Shown in pieces: positions 7,335-14,171 of a stretch of DNA of 23,029 nt. The DNA is taken from positions 1-23,029 of the IMG/VR virus record IMGVR_UViG_3300017782_000238. One strand, written 5' to 3'. Source of the DNA: a virus. Made by a program: the position numbers and the translations under genes. Position 1 is the first letter of the stretch. Every line of letters starts with the position of its first letter. Below the pieces are notes generated by a model. It made no database searches, was not told the origin of the DNA, and saw nothing but the letters and a program-made list of their open reading frames with translations.

Positions 7335-9764
7335 ATGAGTATAAAGTTTTCAGATTTAAAAGAATTTACAGTAGCTCAACTAAAGAAGTTACAAAAAGAA
7401 TACGAACCTTTACGAGGTAAAACTATATCAATACCTAATGCAAATAAATTAAGTGCTATGATGGATAGACTATCAAAAATGCAACTTAAAGTATTAGCTG
7501 CAGCAGATATACCATTCGTAACAACTAGTGCTATATCTAAACTTGTCATGAAACATGGAATGAAATTTACAGATTTTACTGCTAAACAACTAAACATGAG
7601 TGAGGCAGATGAGTTACAAACTGAGGCTTGTTGGACTGGTTATAAACAAGTAGGATTAAAAAAGAAAGGCAATAAAATGGTACCTAATTGTGTGCCAGAA
7701 AGTGTGGTTAAAGAAATGTTTGGAGACATAATAAACGAAATAAATGATTTAAGAGGATCTTTTTCAAATGCTCAATTAGAGAGAATGAAACAAGAATGGA
7801 AAAATAAACCTGCTTCTGCTTTAACACAAGGCGTTAAGCAAATGATTATGAACATGGACTCACCAACGAGAGCTGCACTAGAAAACGCAAAAATTAATCA
7901 CATATCAAAATTTGCTGGCTCTACATTTGAACAAAAAGAAAGTGTTGATCCATCTTGTAAGATTTGTGAAGGCGAAGCTTGTCAATGTGCTCAAGGCGAA
8001 GATTTAAACGAAGCAAAAAATCTGAATGATCTTAAAAGGATGTTAGATAAAACTACTCTATTAACACCTAAAGAAAAGAAAGATATTCAATCTTTAGAAA
8101 AGTCTATGGGTTCAAAGGGTTATCAGAAAGTATTAAAACAAATGTTTTCAGAAGATATACAAGAAGGTATGGTCAAAAGAGTAATGCAGACTATACATGA
8201 TAAACTTTCAAAAGAAGGTGGCGCTGCTGGGTTTGATGATTTAGCAAAAGAAGTAAAAAAAGAATTTGGTATTACTATCACTAAAGACACTCTGAAAAAT
8301 ATGCCTGGTGTCAAACAACACAGAGATGGTGATTACATATTAGAAGCAGACTTATCAAAATCGCAAGTTAAAATGGTTCATAAGGCTGCAGACAAAATGT
8401 CAAAGAAAGACTTTGTACAAAGATATGGTAAAGACGGTGATAGTGTTAGATATGCAACAGCAACTAACATGGTCAAAAAGAAACTTGGTATTGCAGAAAT
8501 GACTAAGGAAAAAATCAATAAGGGAGAAAATAAAATGCAAGAACAATCTTATAAAGACAAGTTCAACGCTACCATGAAAGACTTTGGGATTAAATCCCTT
8601 GGCGATCTGAAATCTGATGACGAGAAGAAAAAGTTTTTCAAAGCAGTTGACGCTAAACATGACGCAAAAGACGAAATGAAAAAAATGAATGCTATGAAAA
8701 TGAAAGAAGATGAAGTAGCACCAGAACCTATGAAAAAATTAAATGTAGGCGATAAAAAAGAAATGAAAAAAATGAAAGAAGAAGCAGAACCATTAACAAG
8801 AGACACTATGTCTTTGGCTGATAAAGATCCAATCAATGCTATGAAAATGAATGCTATGAAAATGCCTATCAGATCCATGAAAATGAATGCTATGAAAGAT
8901 ATGGATAGCAAAGATGAAATGATGAAAAAAGAGATGATGAAAAAAGAAATGATGAAGAAGATGGAAATGATGAAGGCTGAAACAGATCCAGAAAAGATGG
9001 AGATGATGAAGAAAGAAATCATGACAAACATGAAGAACATGGATTCTATGGACAAAGAAGAAATGATGAAGAAAATGGAAATGGCCATGAAAGAATATGG
9101 CACCATGATGGCGATGAAAATGAAAGAAGGATTTGCTTCTGACGCTCAAAGAAGGGCTGCGTTTGCAAGTGGTTACAAAGAAAAAGGCAAAGACAAAAAA
9201 GAGATGATGTCAAAAATGAATGCCATGAAAAAGATGAATTCCATGAAGAAAATGAATGCTAACGTAAACATTGACAAAGATGAAATGAAAAAGATGAATG
9301 CTATGAAGATGAAAGAAGCTTTAGGGCAAGAACCTATGAAGAAAATGGATTCTAAAGGCACAGAGGGTGGCGCTAAAACAGACGCTGATATGTCAAAAGT
9401 AAAAGACAAACAAAAACCTTTGATGGCGATGATGAAAAAAGAAAAGTATTTACCACTTAAAGCAGGTAGTATTCAGGCAGTAGTTGCTGAAATGCAAATG
9501 AAAGAACAAGAACTAGTTGAAGTAAAAGGTAATGAACTTGAAAAAATGATACAAGACTATTTAAGAAAAGGCGGAACAATTAAAAAACTTCCACCTGCAT
9601 TAGCAAAAGGCATGAAACCATCTGAAATGAAACCACATGAGATTGGTAAAATGGGTATAATCAAGTCTATGAAAATGAAAGAAGTAAGAGAGTTTGTTGA
9701 CACTTATAATAAACACTTCTTATTAAACTACAAAGCAGAAGAACTTATTAATGAAGTACAATAA
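7335..9764 (+). CDS. 809-aa protein with Met/Lys-rich repeat region, probable internal head or scaffold-like protein
   Basis: Order of parts: helical N-terminal module (1-85) beginning MSIKFSDLKEF; EACWTGYKQVGLKKKGNK...PNCVP (97-121), a Cys-pair module; a helical stretch; C208KIC-EGEA-CQC (208-218), a possible metal-binding cluster; LNE|A (224-227) and ILE|A (335-338), both prohead-protease-like sites. Residues 441-680 form a Met/Lys/Asp/Glu-rich region with 54 Met in 240 residues by my count (units such as MNAMKMK, EMMKK). Within it is FASDAQRRAAFASGYKEKGK (600-619). A helical C-terminus follows. An in-frame ATG at 8535 has a strong ribosome site and may give a second, 409-aa product. The region is charged and probably helical. 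A DNA-associated core or internal protein is inferred, and no family is recognised. Confidence 0.6.
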   Translation: MSIKFSDLKEFTVAQLKKLQKEYEPLRGKTISIPNANKLSAMMDRLSKMQLKVLAAADIPFVTTSAISKLVMKHGMKFTDFTAKQLNMSEADELQTEACWTGYKQVGLKKKGNKMVPNCVPESVVKEMFGDIINEINDLRGSFSNAQLERMKQEWKNKPASALTQGVKQMIMNMDSPTRAALENAKINHISKFAGSTFEQKESVDPSCKICEGEACQCAQGEDLNEAKNLNDLKRMLDKTTLLTPKEKKDIQSLEKSMGSKGYQKVLKQMFSEDIQEGMVKRVMQTIHDKLSKEGGAAGFDDLAKEVKKEFGITITKDTLKNMPGVKQHRDGDYILEADLSKSQVKMVHKAADKMSKKDFVQRYGKDGDSVRYATATNMVKKKLGIAEMTKEKINKGENKMQEQSYKDKFNATMKDFGIKSLGDLKSDDEKKKFFKAVDAKHDAKDEMKKMNAMKMKEDEVAPEPMKKLNVGDKKEMKKMKEEAEPLTRDTMSLADKDPINAMKMNAMKMPIRSMKMNAMKDMDSKDEMMKKEMMKKEMMKKMEMMKAETDPEKMEMMKKEIMTNMKNMDSMDKEEMMKKMEMAMKEYGTMMAMKMKEGFASDAQRRAAFASGYKEKGKDKKEMMSKMNAMKKMNSMKKMNANVNIDKDEMKKMNAMKMKEALGQEPMKKMDSKGTEGGAKTDADMSKVKDKQKPLMAMMKKEKYLPLKAGSIQAVVAEMQMKEQELVEVKGNELEKMIQDYLRKGGTIKKLPPALAKGMKPSEMKPHEIGKMGIIKSMKMKEVREFVDTYNKHFLLNYKAEELINEVQ
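8521..8537 (+). promoter_or_regulatory. Internal ribosome site and in-frame start inside the 809-aa gene
   Basis: AGGGAG at 8521-8526 sits eight bases before an in-frame ATG at 8535 (Met401). Translation from here would give a 409-aa protein (8535-9764) beginning MQEQSYKDKFNATMKDFG and carrying the whole Met-rich region. The site is as good as those of separate genes in this window. Confidence 0.5.
8655..9374 (+). repeat. Degenerate Met/Lys codon repeat (ATGAAR-rich)
   Basis: Imperfect repeats of ATGAAAATG, AATGCTATG and GAAATGATGAAR encode residues 441-680 of the 809-aa protein. Units vary in order and spacing, consistent with growth by slippage or unequal recombination. On the other strand the same repeat creates long spurious ORFs rich in His, Phe and Ile. 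Confidence 0.8.
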
Positions 9765-10332
9765 AACATTCGCTGAAGCTCTTAGACAAGTTAGAGAAGA
9801 TGGACATACTGATGTAGCATCAGCTATTAGATCGTGTAAAACGACAATAGAAGACGCTGGTCAAATGCTATCTAAACTACAAGGTATGAATCCTGAAGGT
9901 GATTTACCAAGTTGGTGGATGAAAAAGATTGCTGTTGCTTCTGATAGTATGAATAAACTAAGAGATTATCTTTTAGTGCCTTCAACAAATGAACAAAAAG
10001 AAGAACCTAAAGCAGAACCTAAAGAAGATAAATCTGCAGGTGAAATACAAACTCTTAAAAATAAGATTCAACAATTAGAACTTGAACTTAAAATAGAAAA
10101 AGATAAAACTGTTAAACCTGAACCTAATCCTGATACAGGTGAAGTGCCATTAAGAACTGGACTTGCACAAGCACTCTTAGATAAAAAAGATAAGAATAAA
10201 CCAGAACTAAAGTCAACAGACAAAAAGAAATTAAAAATGAGTTTAGGTAAATCTAAAGTAGATGTAAATCCTGATGTAGAATTAGGTATATACTCTGGTG
10301 GTCAAAAAACACCTAACGGAAATCTACATTAA
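9751..10332 (+). CDS. 193-aa phage protein, capsid-targeting-like N-terminus and coiled coil
   Basis: The gene overlaps the end of the 809-aa gene by 14 nt. The N-terminus MKYNKTFAEALRQ has FAE|A at 7-10. Residues 20-75 form a helical domain with DLPSWWMKKIAVASDSMNKLRDYL, a motif I recall from many marine myovirus proteins (LP-W---KI--A------DYL). Residues 80-95 are a Lys/Glu/Pro linker. About 97-120 is a heptad-like coiled coil (IQTLKNKIQQLELELKIEKD). The C-terminus is Lys-rich and probably disordered. No enzymatic function is seen. Its position among the modular proteins suggests a virion or assembly role. Confidence 0.6.
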   Translation: MKYNKTFAEALRQVREDGHTDVASAIRSCKTTIEDAGQMLSKLQGMNPEGDLPSWWMKKIAVASDSMNKLRDYLLVPSTNEQKEEPKAEPKEDKSAGEIQTLKNKIQQLELELKIEKDKTVKPEPNPDTGEVPLRTGLAQALLDKKDKNKPELKSTDKKKLKMSLGKSKVDVNPDVELGIYSGGQKTPNGNLH

Positions 10333-10345
10333 AGGATAGATCTCC

Positions 10346-10873
10346 ATGAGAGATTACAAAGAATTTTACAGAGAAGCGAAAGGCGATATGCCTCGTATCT
10401 ATGTTGATATGGATGGAGTGTTATGTGATTTTGTCTTAGCTGCAAAAAGAGCTACAGGGCAAGACTGGACAGGTTTACGATCTGGTCAAGATTGGGAATC
10501 CATAAGAAACACTAAGAATTTTTGGGCAAATATGCCTTGGACTAGAGATGGTAAACAACTCTGGTCTTATCTCAAACAGTATAATCCTCATATTCTATCA
10601 GCATTTAGTCCAGATGATCCGAACTGTAAACCAGGAAAGATGAGATGGTTAAGAAAAGAAGTAGGATATACGCAAAATTTTATGATAAACATTGTGAGGC
10701 GTAGAGAAAAGAAAGACTTTGCTATGAAAGGTAGTGATGTGGGTAAGAAACCTGCAATTTTAATTGATGACTATCCTAAAAATGTAACACAATTTAGGGC
10801 AGCTGGGGGTATAGGAATATTACATACGAGTACTTCATCTACTATAAATCGGTTGAAGAAGATTGGTTTTTGA
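10346..10873 (+). CDS. HAD-family 5'(3')-deoxyribonucleotidase-like phosphatase
   Basis: A 175-aa protein. HAD motif I is D21-M-D23-G-V-L-C-D-F, with D21 the nucleophile and D23 the general acid. Ser84 (HILSAFSP) can be motif II, Lys135 or a nearby Lys motif III, and LIDDYPKN (139-146) is motif IV with D141/D142 binding Mg2+. This fits the NT5C type, which dephosphorylates deoxyribonucleoside monophosphates. The first 14 residues precede the catalytic domain and read MRDYKEFYREAKG, the closest match here to the T4 capsid-targeting sequence (MKTYQEFIAEA), with YRE|A at 8-11. AAAGGA at 10331-10336 serves as ribosome site. If the leader works, this enzyme would be packed in the head and delivered to the host, where it could change dNMP pools early. 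Confidence 0.75.
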   Translation: MRDYKEFYREAKGDMPRIYVDMDGVLCDFVLAAKRATGQDWTGLRSGQDWESIRNTKNFWANMPWTRDGKQLWSYLKQYNPHILSAFSPDDPNCKPGKMRWLRKEVGYTQNFMINIVRRREKKDFAMKGSDVGKKPAILIDDYPKNVTQFRAAGGIGILHTSTSSTINRLKKIGF

Positions 10874-10879
10874 TAAATA
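10872..10879 (+). promoter_or_regulatory. T4-type late promoter box (GATAAATA)
   Basis: GATAAATA overlaps the stop codon of the nucleotidase gene and lies 50 nt before the ATG at 10930. It fits the NATAAATA late motif. The leader contains a GTTAATTAAC palindrome (10886-10895) and the ribosome site AAGGAG (10917-10922). Confidence 0.55.
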
Positions 10880-10929
10880 GTAGCAGTTAATTAACAAAAG
10901 AAACTAACTTATTAATAAGGAGAGATAAT

Positions 10930-11613
10930 ATGCCTTTATGGGGAAATTCAGATGCCGTTGAAGCGAAACCTAAACACTTCACGGATGCTGAAAAATTAAA
11001 TGTTTACGCAACTGAAAAAGGTTGGGTAAAGAAAATTACAGGAACTGGTGGACGTGCTGGTCGAATACAAGAAGAAGTTATTGTAGCGATTGGCGATTTA
11101 AATACCTCTCTAAACCTTGCAGACATTACAGCTATTGATTGGAACATTGATAGTTTTGATAAGTCTGATGGTGGAACACTAAGCGTAACAGTTACTTTCA
11201 ACGAAGAAGTTGAAGTTGCTACCGACGGTGGTACACCACATCTTGCTGTTACAAATGGTAACCAAGGTTCAGGTTCAGGTCGTGGTCCACACAATCTATT
11301 ATACGCAAGTGGTTCTGGCACAAACAGACTTACATTTGAACTTGCAATTGCAGCTGCTAATGCGGCAACAAATGCTTCAGATGTACTTTCAATCGCTGCT
11401 AACGCAGTCGCTTTGAATAGTGGAACTATCAATGAGAAAGCAACTGAAAAATTTGTTTTAGAAGAAGGAACAAATTCTGGAAGTGCTGACGAGTTCATAG
11501 AACTAGAGGGTGCTACTGCTGGTCGTATCATGCAAGAACAAAATACTGCTTCTACAATTACTAGTGCAACCGCTATCGGAACTGCTGCTGGTACAATTAC
11601 TGTAGCTGCGTAA
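10930..11613 (+). CDS. Virion structural protein with adhesin-type Ig-like domain
   Basis: A 227-aa Ala/Thr/Gly-rich protein. The N-terminus MPLWGNSDAVEAKPKHF is a signature I recall from abundant structural proteins of T4-like marine phages (MxLWGN), followed by GWVKKITGTGGRAGRIQEE. Residues 82-177 read like one repeat of large bacterial adhesins: TLSVTVTFNEEVEVATDGGT, then SGSGTNRLTFE, then AVALNSGTI. That is a roughly 95-aa Ig-like beta domain. The tail repeats a GRIxxE segment (199-204, compare 45-49), so the Ig domain may be an insertion. It has a late promoter box and a strong ribosome site. Likely a surface or decoration protein of head or tail. The virion role is inferred from family memory and late control. 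Confidence 0.65.
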   Translation: MPLWGNSDAVEAKPKHFTDAEKLNVYATEKGWVKKITGTGGRAGRIQEEVIVAIGDLNTSLNLADITAIDWNIDSFDKSDGGTLSVTVTFNEEVEVATDGGTPHLAVTNGNQGSGSGRGPHNLLYASGSGTNRLTFELAIAAANAATNASDVLSIAANAVALNSGTINEKATEKFVLEEGTNSGSADEFIELEGATAGRIMQEQNTASTITSATAIGTAAGTITVAA

Positions 11614-11622
11614 TAAAAGTAT

Positions 11623-11630
11623 TATAAATA
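11623..11630 (+). promoter_or_regulatory. T4 late promoter box (perfect TATAAATA)
   Basis: A perfect match to the T4 late -10 consensus, just after the stop of the previous structural gene and about 110 nt before the next ATG. Transcription should start near 11636-11638, exactly at the foot of the hairpin at 11636-11655. Confidence 0.75.
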
Positions 11631-11635
11631 TTCGT

Positions 11636-11655
11636 ATAGGGCATTAGTGCCCTAT
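11636..11655 (+). other. Perfect 8-bp stem-loop at the expected 5' end of the late mRNA
   Basis: ATAGGGCA (11636-11643) pairs with TGCCCTAT (11648-11655) around a TTAG loop. It begins about six bases after the late box, so it would form the extreme 5' end of the transcript for the 181-aa structural protein. Such a 5' hairpin could protect the mRNA. No T-run follows, which makes a terminator less likely. The rest of 11656-11740 holds a weaker CCCC/GGGG pairing (11701-11718 area) and the GGGAG ribosome site (11729-11733). Confidence 0.6.
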
Positions 11656-11740
11656 GCAATTGATCCCTTACGAGATAATATCAATGTATGGGCTAACATT
11701 CCCCGAATACATAAGGGGCTAAATAAATGGGAGAAATAAA

Positions 11741-12286
11741 ATGGCTGATAAAAAAATCACCGCTTTAACTTCATTAGGAACTGCTACAGCAAGAGAAGAT
11801 TTACTTCATGTTGTTGACGATCCTTCTGGAACACCGATTAACAAAAAAGTAACTATCGCTGAGATGGAAAATGCTCTAAGAGCACCTGTATCTTTAGCAG
11901 ATACTGCTTCTATCACAGCAACTGCTGCTACTAACGCAGGAAGAACTAACGTATTTCCTGACACATCACAAAATACAACTGTAACACTACCAACACCAAG
12001 TGCTGGTCTGTCTTTCAGATTTATTTATGGTGGTGCAGCTGCAGACGCTACTGACCATATCATCAAAACTACTGGGAACACTTTGTTCTTCAAAGGTGCT
12101 TTAACACACCTAGATACTGACGGTAACACAAACGCTTCAGTATTTTCTGATGGTAACTCAAACAGCATACTAACATTAGCAACACCTCAATCATATGTTA
12201 TAGACATTGTTGGATCTTCAGCAACTGTATATTTCATTTCAGGATTTGTTTCTGACGTTACTGCTCCAGCATTCTCTGACGCTTAA
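11741..12286 (+). CDS. Virion structural protein ([10 protein letters not shown] family)
   Basis: A 181-aa protein with the N-terminus [20 protein letters not shown] followed by [17 protein letters not shown] recall this leader from many marine phage structural proteins. The rest is Thr/Ala/Ser/Asn-rich beta sequence (residues 50-181) with few charges, typical of decoration or fibre-related proteins. It contains no cysteine and no signal peptide. It is driven by a perfect late promoter with a hairpin-capped leader and closed by a UUCG hairpin, so it appears to be an independent, strongly expressed transcription unit. The exact place in the virion is unknown. Confidence 0.6.
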   Translation: MADKKITALTSLGTATAREDLLHVVDDPSGTPINKKVTIAEMENALRAPVSLADTASITATAATNAGRTNVFPDTSQNTTVTLPTPSAGLSFRFIYGGAAADATDHIIKTTGNTLFFKGALTHLDTDGNTNASVFSDGNSNSILTLATPQSYVIDIVGSSATVYFISGFVSDVTAPAFSDA

Positions 12287-12316
12287 TAATTAGAGAGTTG
12301 GTTACTTAAAACTTTT

Positions 12317-12336
12317 AGAGGGCCTTCGGGCCCTCT
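12317..12336 (+). terminator. Rho-independent-like terminator with UUCG loop
   Basis: AGAGGGCC (12317-12324) and GGCCCTCT (12329-12336) form a GC-rich 8-bp stem closed by TTCG. This is by far the most stable hairpin seen in the window. It follows the structural gene and precedes a new ribosome site. The T-tract after it is poor (TTACTTAATA), so termination may be partial. Confidence 0.75.
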
Positions 12337-12358
12337 TACTTAATAGAATGGAGACGTT

Positions 12359-12592
12359 ATGAGTATAACTAAAGAACAAATTGAATTGAGAAAGTCTAAC
12401 TTAGAGAAAGACTTTCAAAATGTGAAACAACAAATTGAAGAAGGTCAAGTCAAGATTAATACTATGAGAAATAACTTGAATGCCTTGGCAGGTGCAATAC
12501 AACAATGTGATGTATTCTTAAAAGAGATTGCAGACAAAGACGCACCAATGCCAGCAGAAAAACAACAAGCTCTTGATATTGCAACTTCATAG
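12359..12592 (+). CDS. Small coiled-coil protein
   Basis: A 77-aa protein that is nearly all helix. MSITKEQIELRKSNLEKDF continues into a heptad-like coiled coil to about residue 62, with a single Cys at about 50. GGAG (12350-12353) is the ribosome site, just after the UUCG terminator. Similar short coiled-coil proteins occur in marine T4-like phages, but I cannot name the function. It could be a chaperone or assembly factor. Confidence 0.6.
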   Translation: MSITKEQIELRKSNLEKDFQNVKQQIEEGQVKINTMRNNLNALAGAIQQCDVFLKEIADKDAPMPAEKQQALDIATS

Positions 12593-12604
12593 GAGAAAAG
12601 ATTA

Positions 12605-12778
12605 ATGGACAAACTAACACAGGAAGAATTAAACGGTCTATCGCCAAGAGCGAGAAAACAACACGAAGATTCTAATGAGGTTCTTGCTGAAATAACAACA
12701 GAAAATCCTAATAAAGATTTAGTTGTTGAGGAAGATAAACCTAAAAAGAAAAAGGAAAAACAAAATGAAGAGCTTTAA
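12605..12778 (+). CDS. Small 57-aa charged protein
   Basis: The ORF starts at ATG 12605 after GGAGAAAAG (12593-12600) and ends at TAA 12778. It reads MDKLTQEELNGLSPRARKQH, then an acidic middle, then a basic DKPKKKKEKQNEEL tail. It is soluble and rich in Lys and Glu, with no domain recognised. Its 3' end overlaps the next gene by 14 nt, which supports it being translated. The good ribosome site and tight spacing are the main evidence. Confidence 0.55.
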   Translation: MDKLTQEELNGLSPRARKQHEDSNEVLAEITTENPNKDLVVEEDKPKKKKEKQNEEL

Positions 12779-13202
12779 ACAATTTAATGAAGCAGGATAT
12801 ACAGATAGATTTGCTCATCAATCAGTAGAAGATGATAATGTGGGTATCTTTGATGTTGCAAATCCTGATTCTTTGCAAAAAGTTAATGCTTATGTAGGTG
12901 CAATTGCTGAACAAGAATATTTACAACCAGGTGCTGCTATGCACCAACTAGCGATGAAACTAGGAACTATTGGTCTAAGTTACACTATACCTAAAATTGA
13001 AGGTAATAAAGGCAAATCAGTAGTAGAAGTTTCTCAGTTTGGTGGAAGATATGGCAAGACATCTGATAACACTACTTCAGGTGAAGGCGATATTGAAAAC
13101 GGCGATGGTATTTCTCATAGAAAAGAAGGTGGTTTAAAACTGGAATTCAATTGGGAAAAACAATCAAATAACACTTACAAAGTATTTGCAAATTTAGTTT
13201 AA
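12765..13202 (+). CDS. 145-aa conserved phage protein with capsid-targeting-like N-terminus
   Basis: I use ATG 12765 rather than TTG 12723, because AAGGAA precedes it and the N-terminus MKSFKQFNEAG matches its paralogue-like leader MKSFNQFKES at 4140. FNE|A falls at residues 7-10. The body has DNVGIFDVANPDSLQKVNAY and AMHQLAMKLGTIGLSYTIPK, which I recall as conserved among marine myoviruses, then a Gly/Ser-rich loop and a C-terminal beta strand (YKVFANLV). No catalytic motif is seen. It is likely a virion or assembly protein, but the evidence is only the leader and the neighbourhood. Confidence 0.6.
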   Translation: MKSFKQFNEAGYTDRFAHQSVEDDNVGIFDVANPDSLQKVNAYVGAIAEQEYLQPGAAMHQLAMKLGTIGLSYTIPKIEGNKGKSVVEVSQFGGRYGKTSDNTTSGEGDIENGDGISHRKEGGLKLEFNWEKQSNNTYKVFANLV

Positions 13203-13206
13203 TTAA

Positions 13207-13228
13207 ACACATATATATTGATATGTGT
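13207..13228 (+). other. 8-bp AT-rich hairpin between genes
   Basis: ACACATAT (13207-13214) pairs with ATATGTGT (13221-13228) around ATATTG. It lies just after one stop and 14 nt before the next ATG, which lacks a clear ribosome site. It could be a weak terminator or mRNA processing signal. Low GC makes either uncertain. Confidence 0.4.
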
Positions 13229-13242
13229 AGATTGGTTTTATT

Positions 13243-13611
13243 ATGAGTGATTTTAAGGAGTTAACGCCTGAGAATATTAATATGTTTGCTATCAAACATT
13301 ATGATAATCCTCATTGTGTTGACGAACAAGAGTTCTTAGATGATATGAAACGATTTAAATATCTGAAAAGATTATTTAGAAAGTATGATACAACTAAAGA
13401 ATTAAAATCAAGATTAATAATCAATCACATAATTATTCTTGCAAATGTATTTAATATTGACGCAGCCACTACTTTATTGTTTTTTAAAATAGATAGAAAA
13501 CATTGGTCAATACTTAAAACAATTCTTGTGTTTCTACATTATATGCCAGAAAACGATATGACTGATATTAGAATAAATCAAAAAGTTATGAGTGAGTTAG
13601 GAAAAATATGA
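13243..13611 (+). CDS. 122-aa conserved T4-like marine phage protein
   Basis: A helical protein. The N-terminal half has FAIKHYDNPHCVDEQEFLDD and KRFKYLKRLFRKYD. The second half is hydrophobic helix (LIINHIIILANVFNIDAATT, LLFFKIDRKHW). The pattern HYDNP-C---EF--D--RFKY-KRLF is one I recognise as conserved among marine myoviruses, with unknown function. It has no classical signal peptide. The hydrophobic stretches are short and could be core helices rather than membrane spans. The ATG at 13243 has no strong ribosome site. The stop overlaps the next start (ATGA), so the two genes are coupled. Confidence 0.6.
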   Translation: MSDFKELTPENINMFAIKHYDNPHCVDEQEFLDDMKRFKYLKRLFRKYDTTKELKSRLIINHIIILANVFNIDAATTLLFFKIDRKHWSILKTILVFLHYMPENDMTDIRINQKVMSELGKI

Positions 13612-14171
13612 GTAGAGTTATAGACGCCTTAATTGCTTATAGAGTTGTAAAACTTTTAGTAACACCTTTCAATAAAACAGAAGCATTTAAATTAGGTATT
13701 ATTGATGATAAAGGTAAGGTATTAATTAAATCAAAAGATTTTCTCAAAACATTTTCAAGTCAACAACTACCAAAAGCACGAAAAGCATATACTATGCTGA
13801 TTCGTTTTGTATTCAATTTAAAAAGATTATTAAGTAAAGTGGGTATTCGTGGTCCACTAACAACAGCTGCAGCCGCGGCTATAGCATTTTTCAAAGAAGA
13901 AAACGGTCAAAATGATTATGTTGAGAGAGTAGTTTATAAACACCTGAAAGAAAATGGTTTTGAGTTTGAAGTAAATGAGAACTATGGTGACTTAATGAGA
14001 CCCGGTACATATAGAGTTAAACGTAATATTACAGATTTAGAGGGTGATATAGTCATAAATATAGATGAAGAAGTTATATTTGAAGGCAAAACAGATACTA
14101 TTATGGGATATGATGTTTTCAAGTATAAGAATGTATATTTAACTACGGAGGACTTATATGCCAACGCCTAA
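13608..14171 (+). CDS. 187-aa conserved phage protein, unknown function
   Basis: It opens with MSRVIDALIAYRVVKLLVTP and continues FNKTEAFKLGIIDDKGKVLI, a stretch I recall as strongly conserved in marine T4-like phages. Residues 55-78 form a basic helix (KARKAYTMLIRFVFNLKRLL). Residues 83-95 (PLTTAAAAAIAFF) are a short hydrophobic segment. From about 128 a beta domain follows (RPGTYRVKRNITDLEGDIV, then VFKYKNVYLTTEDL). The last seems a small SH3-like or barrel module. It is coupled to the previous gene and overlaps the next by 14 nt. No catalytic residues can be pointed out. Possibly a structural or assembly protein. Confidence 0.6.
   Translation: MSRVIDALIAYRVVKLLVTPFNKTEAFKLGIIDDKGKVLIKSKDFLKTFSSQQLPKARKAYTMLIRFVFNLKRLLSKVGIRGPLTTAAAAAIAFFKEENGQNDYVERVVYKHLKENGFEFEVNENYGDLMRPGTYRVKRNITDLEGDIVINIDEEVIFEGKTDTIMGYDVFKYKNVYLTTEDLYANA

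Noticed and set aside
8549-9149. Long minus-strand ORFs (up to 185 aa) opposite the Met-rich region
   Set aside because: They follow from the ATGAAR repeats read backwards, giving Phe/Ile/Ser- and His-rich nonsense, with no ribosome site and no other minus-strand gene nearby.
11004-11531. 175-aa minus-strand ORF
   Set aside because: It is antisense to the structural protein at 10930, is rich in Ala/Ser/Val from the complementary codons, and has no start signal.
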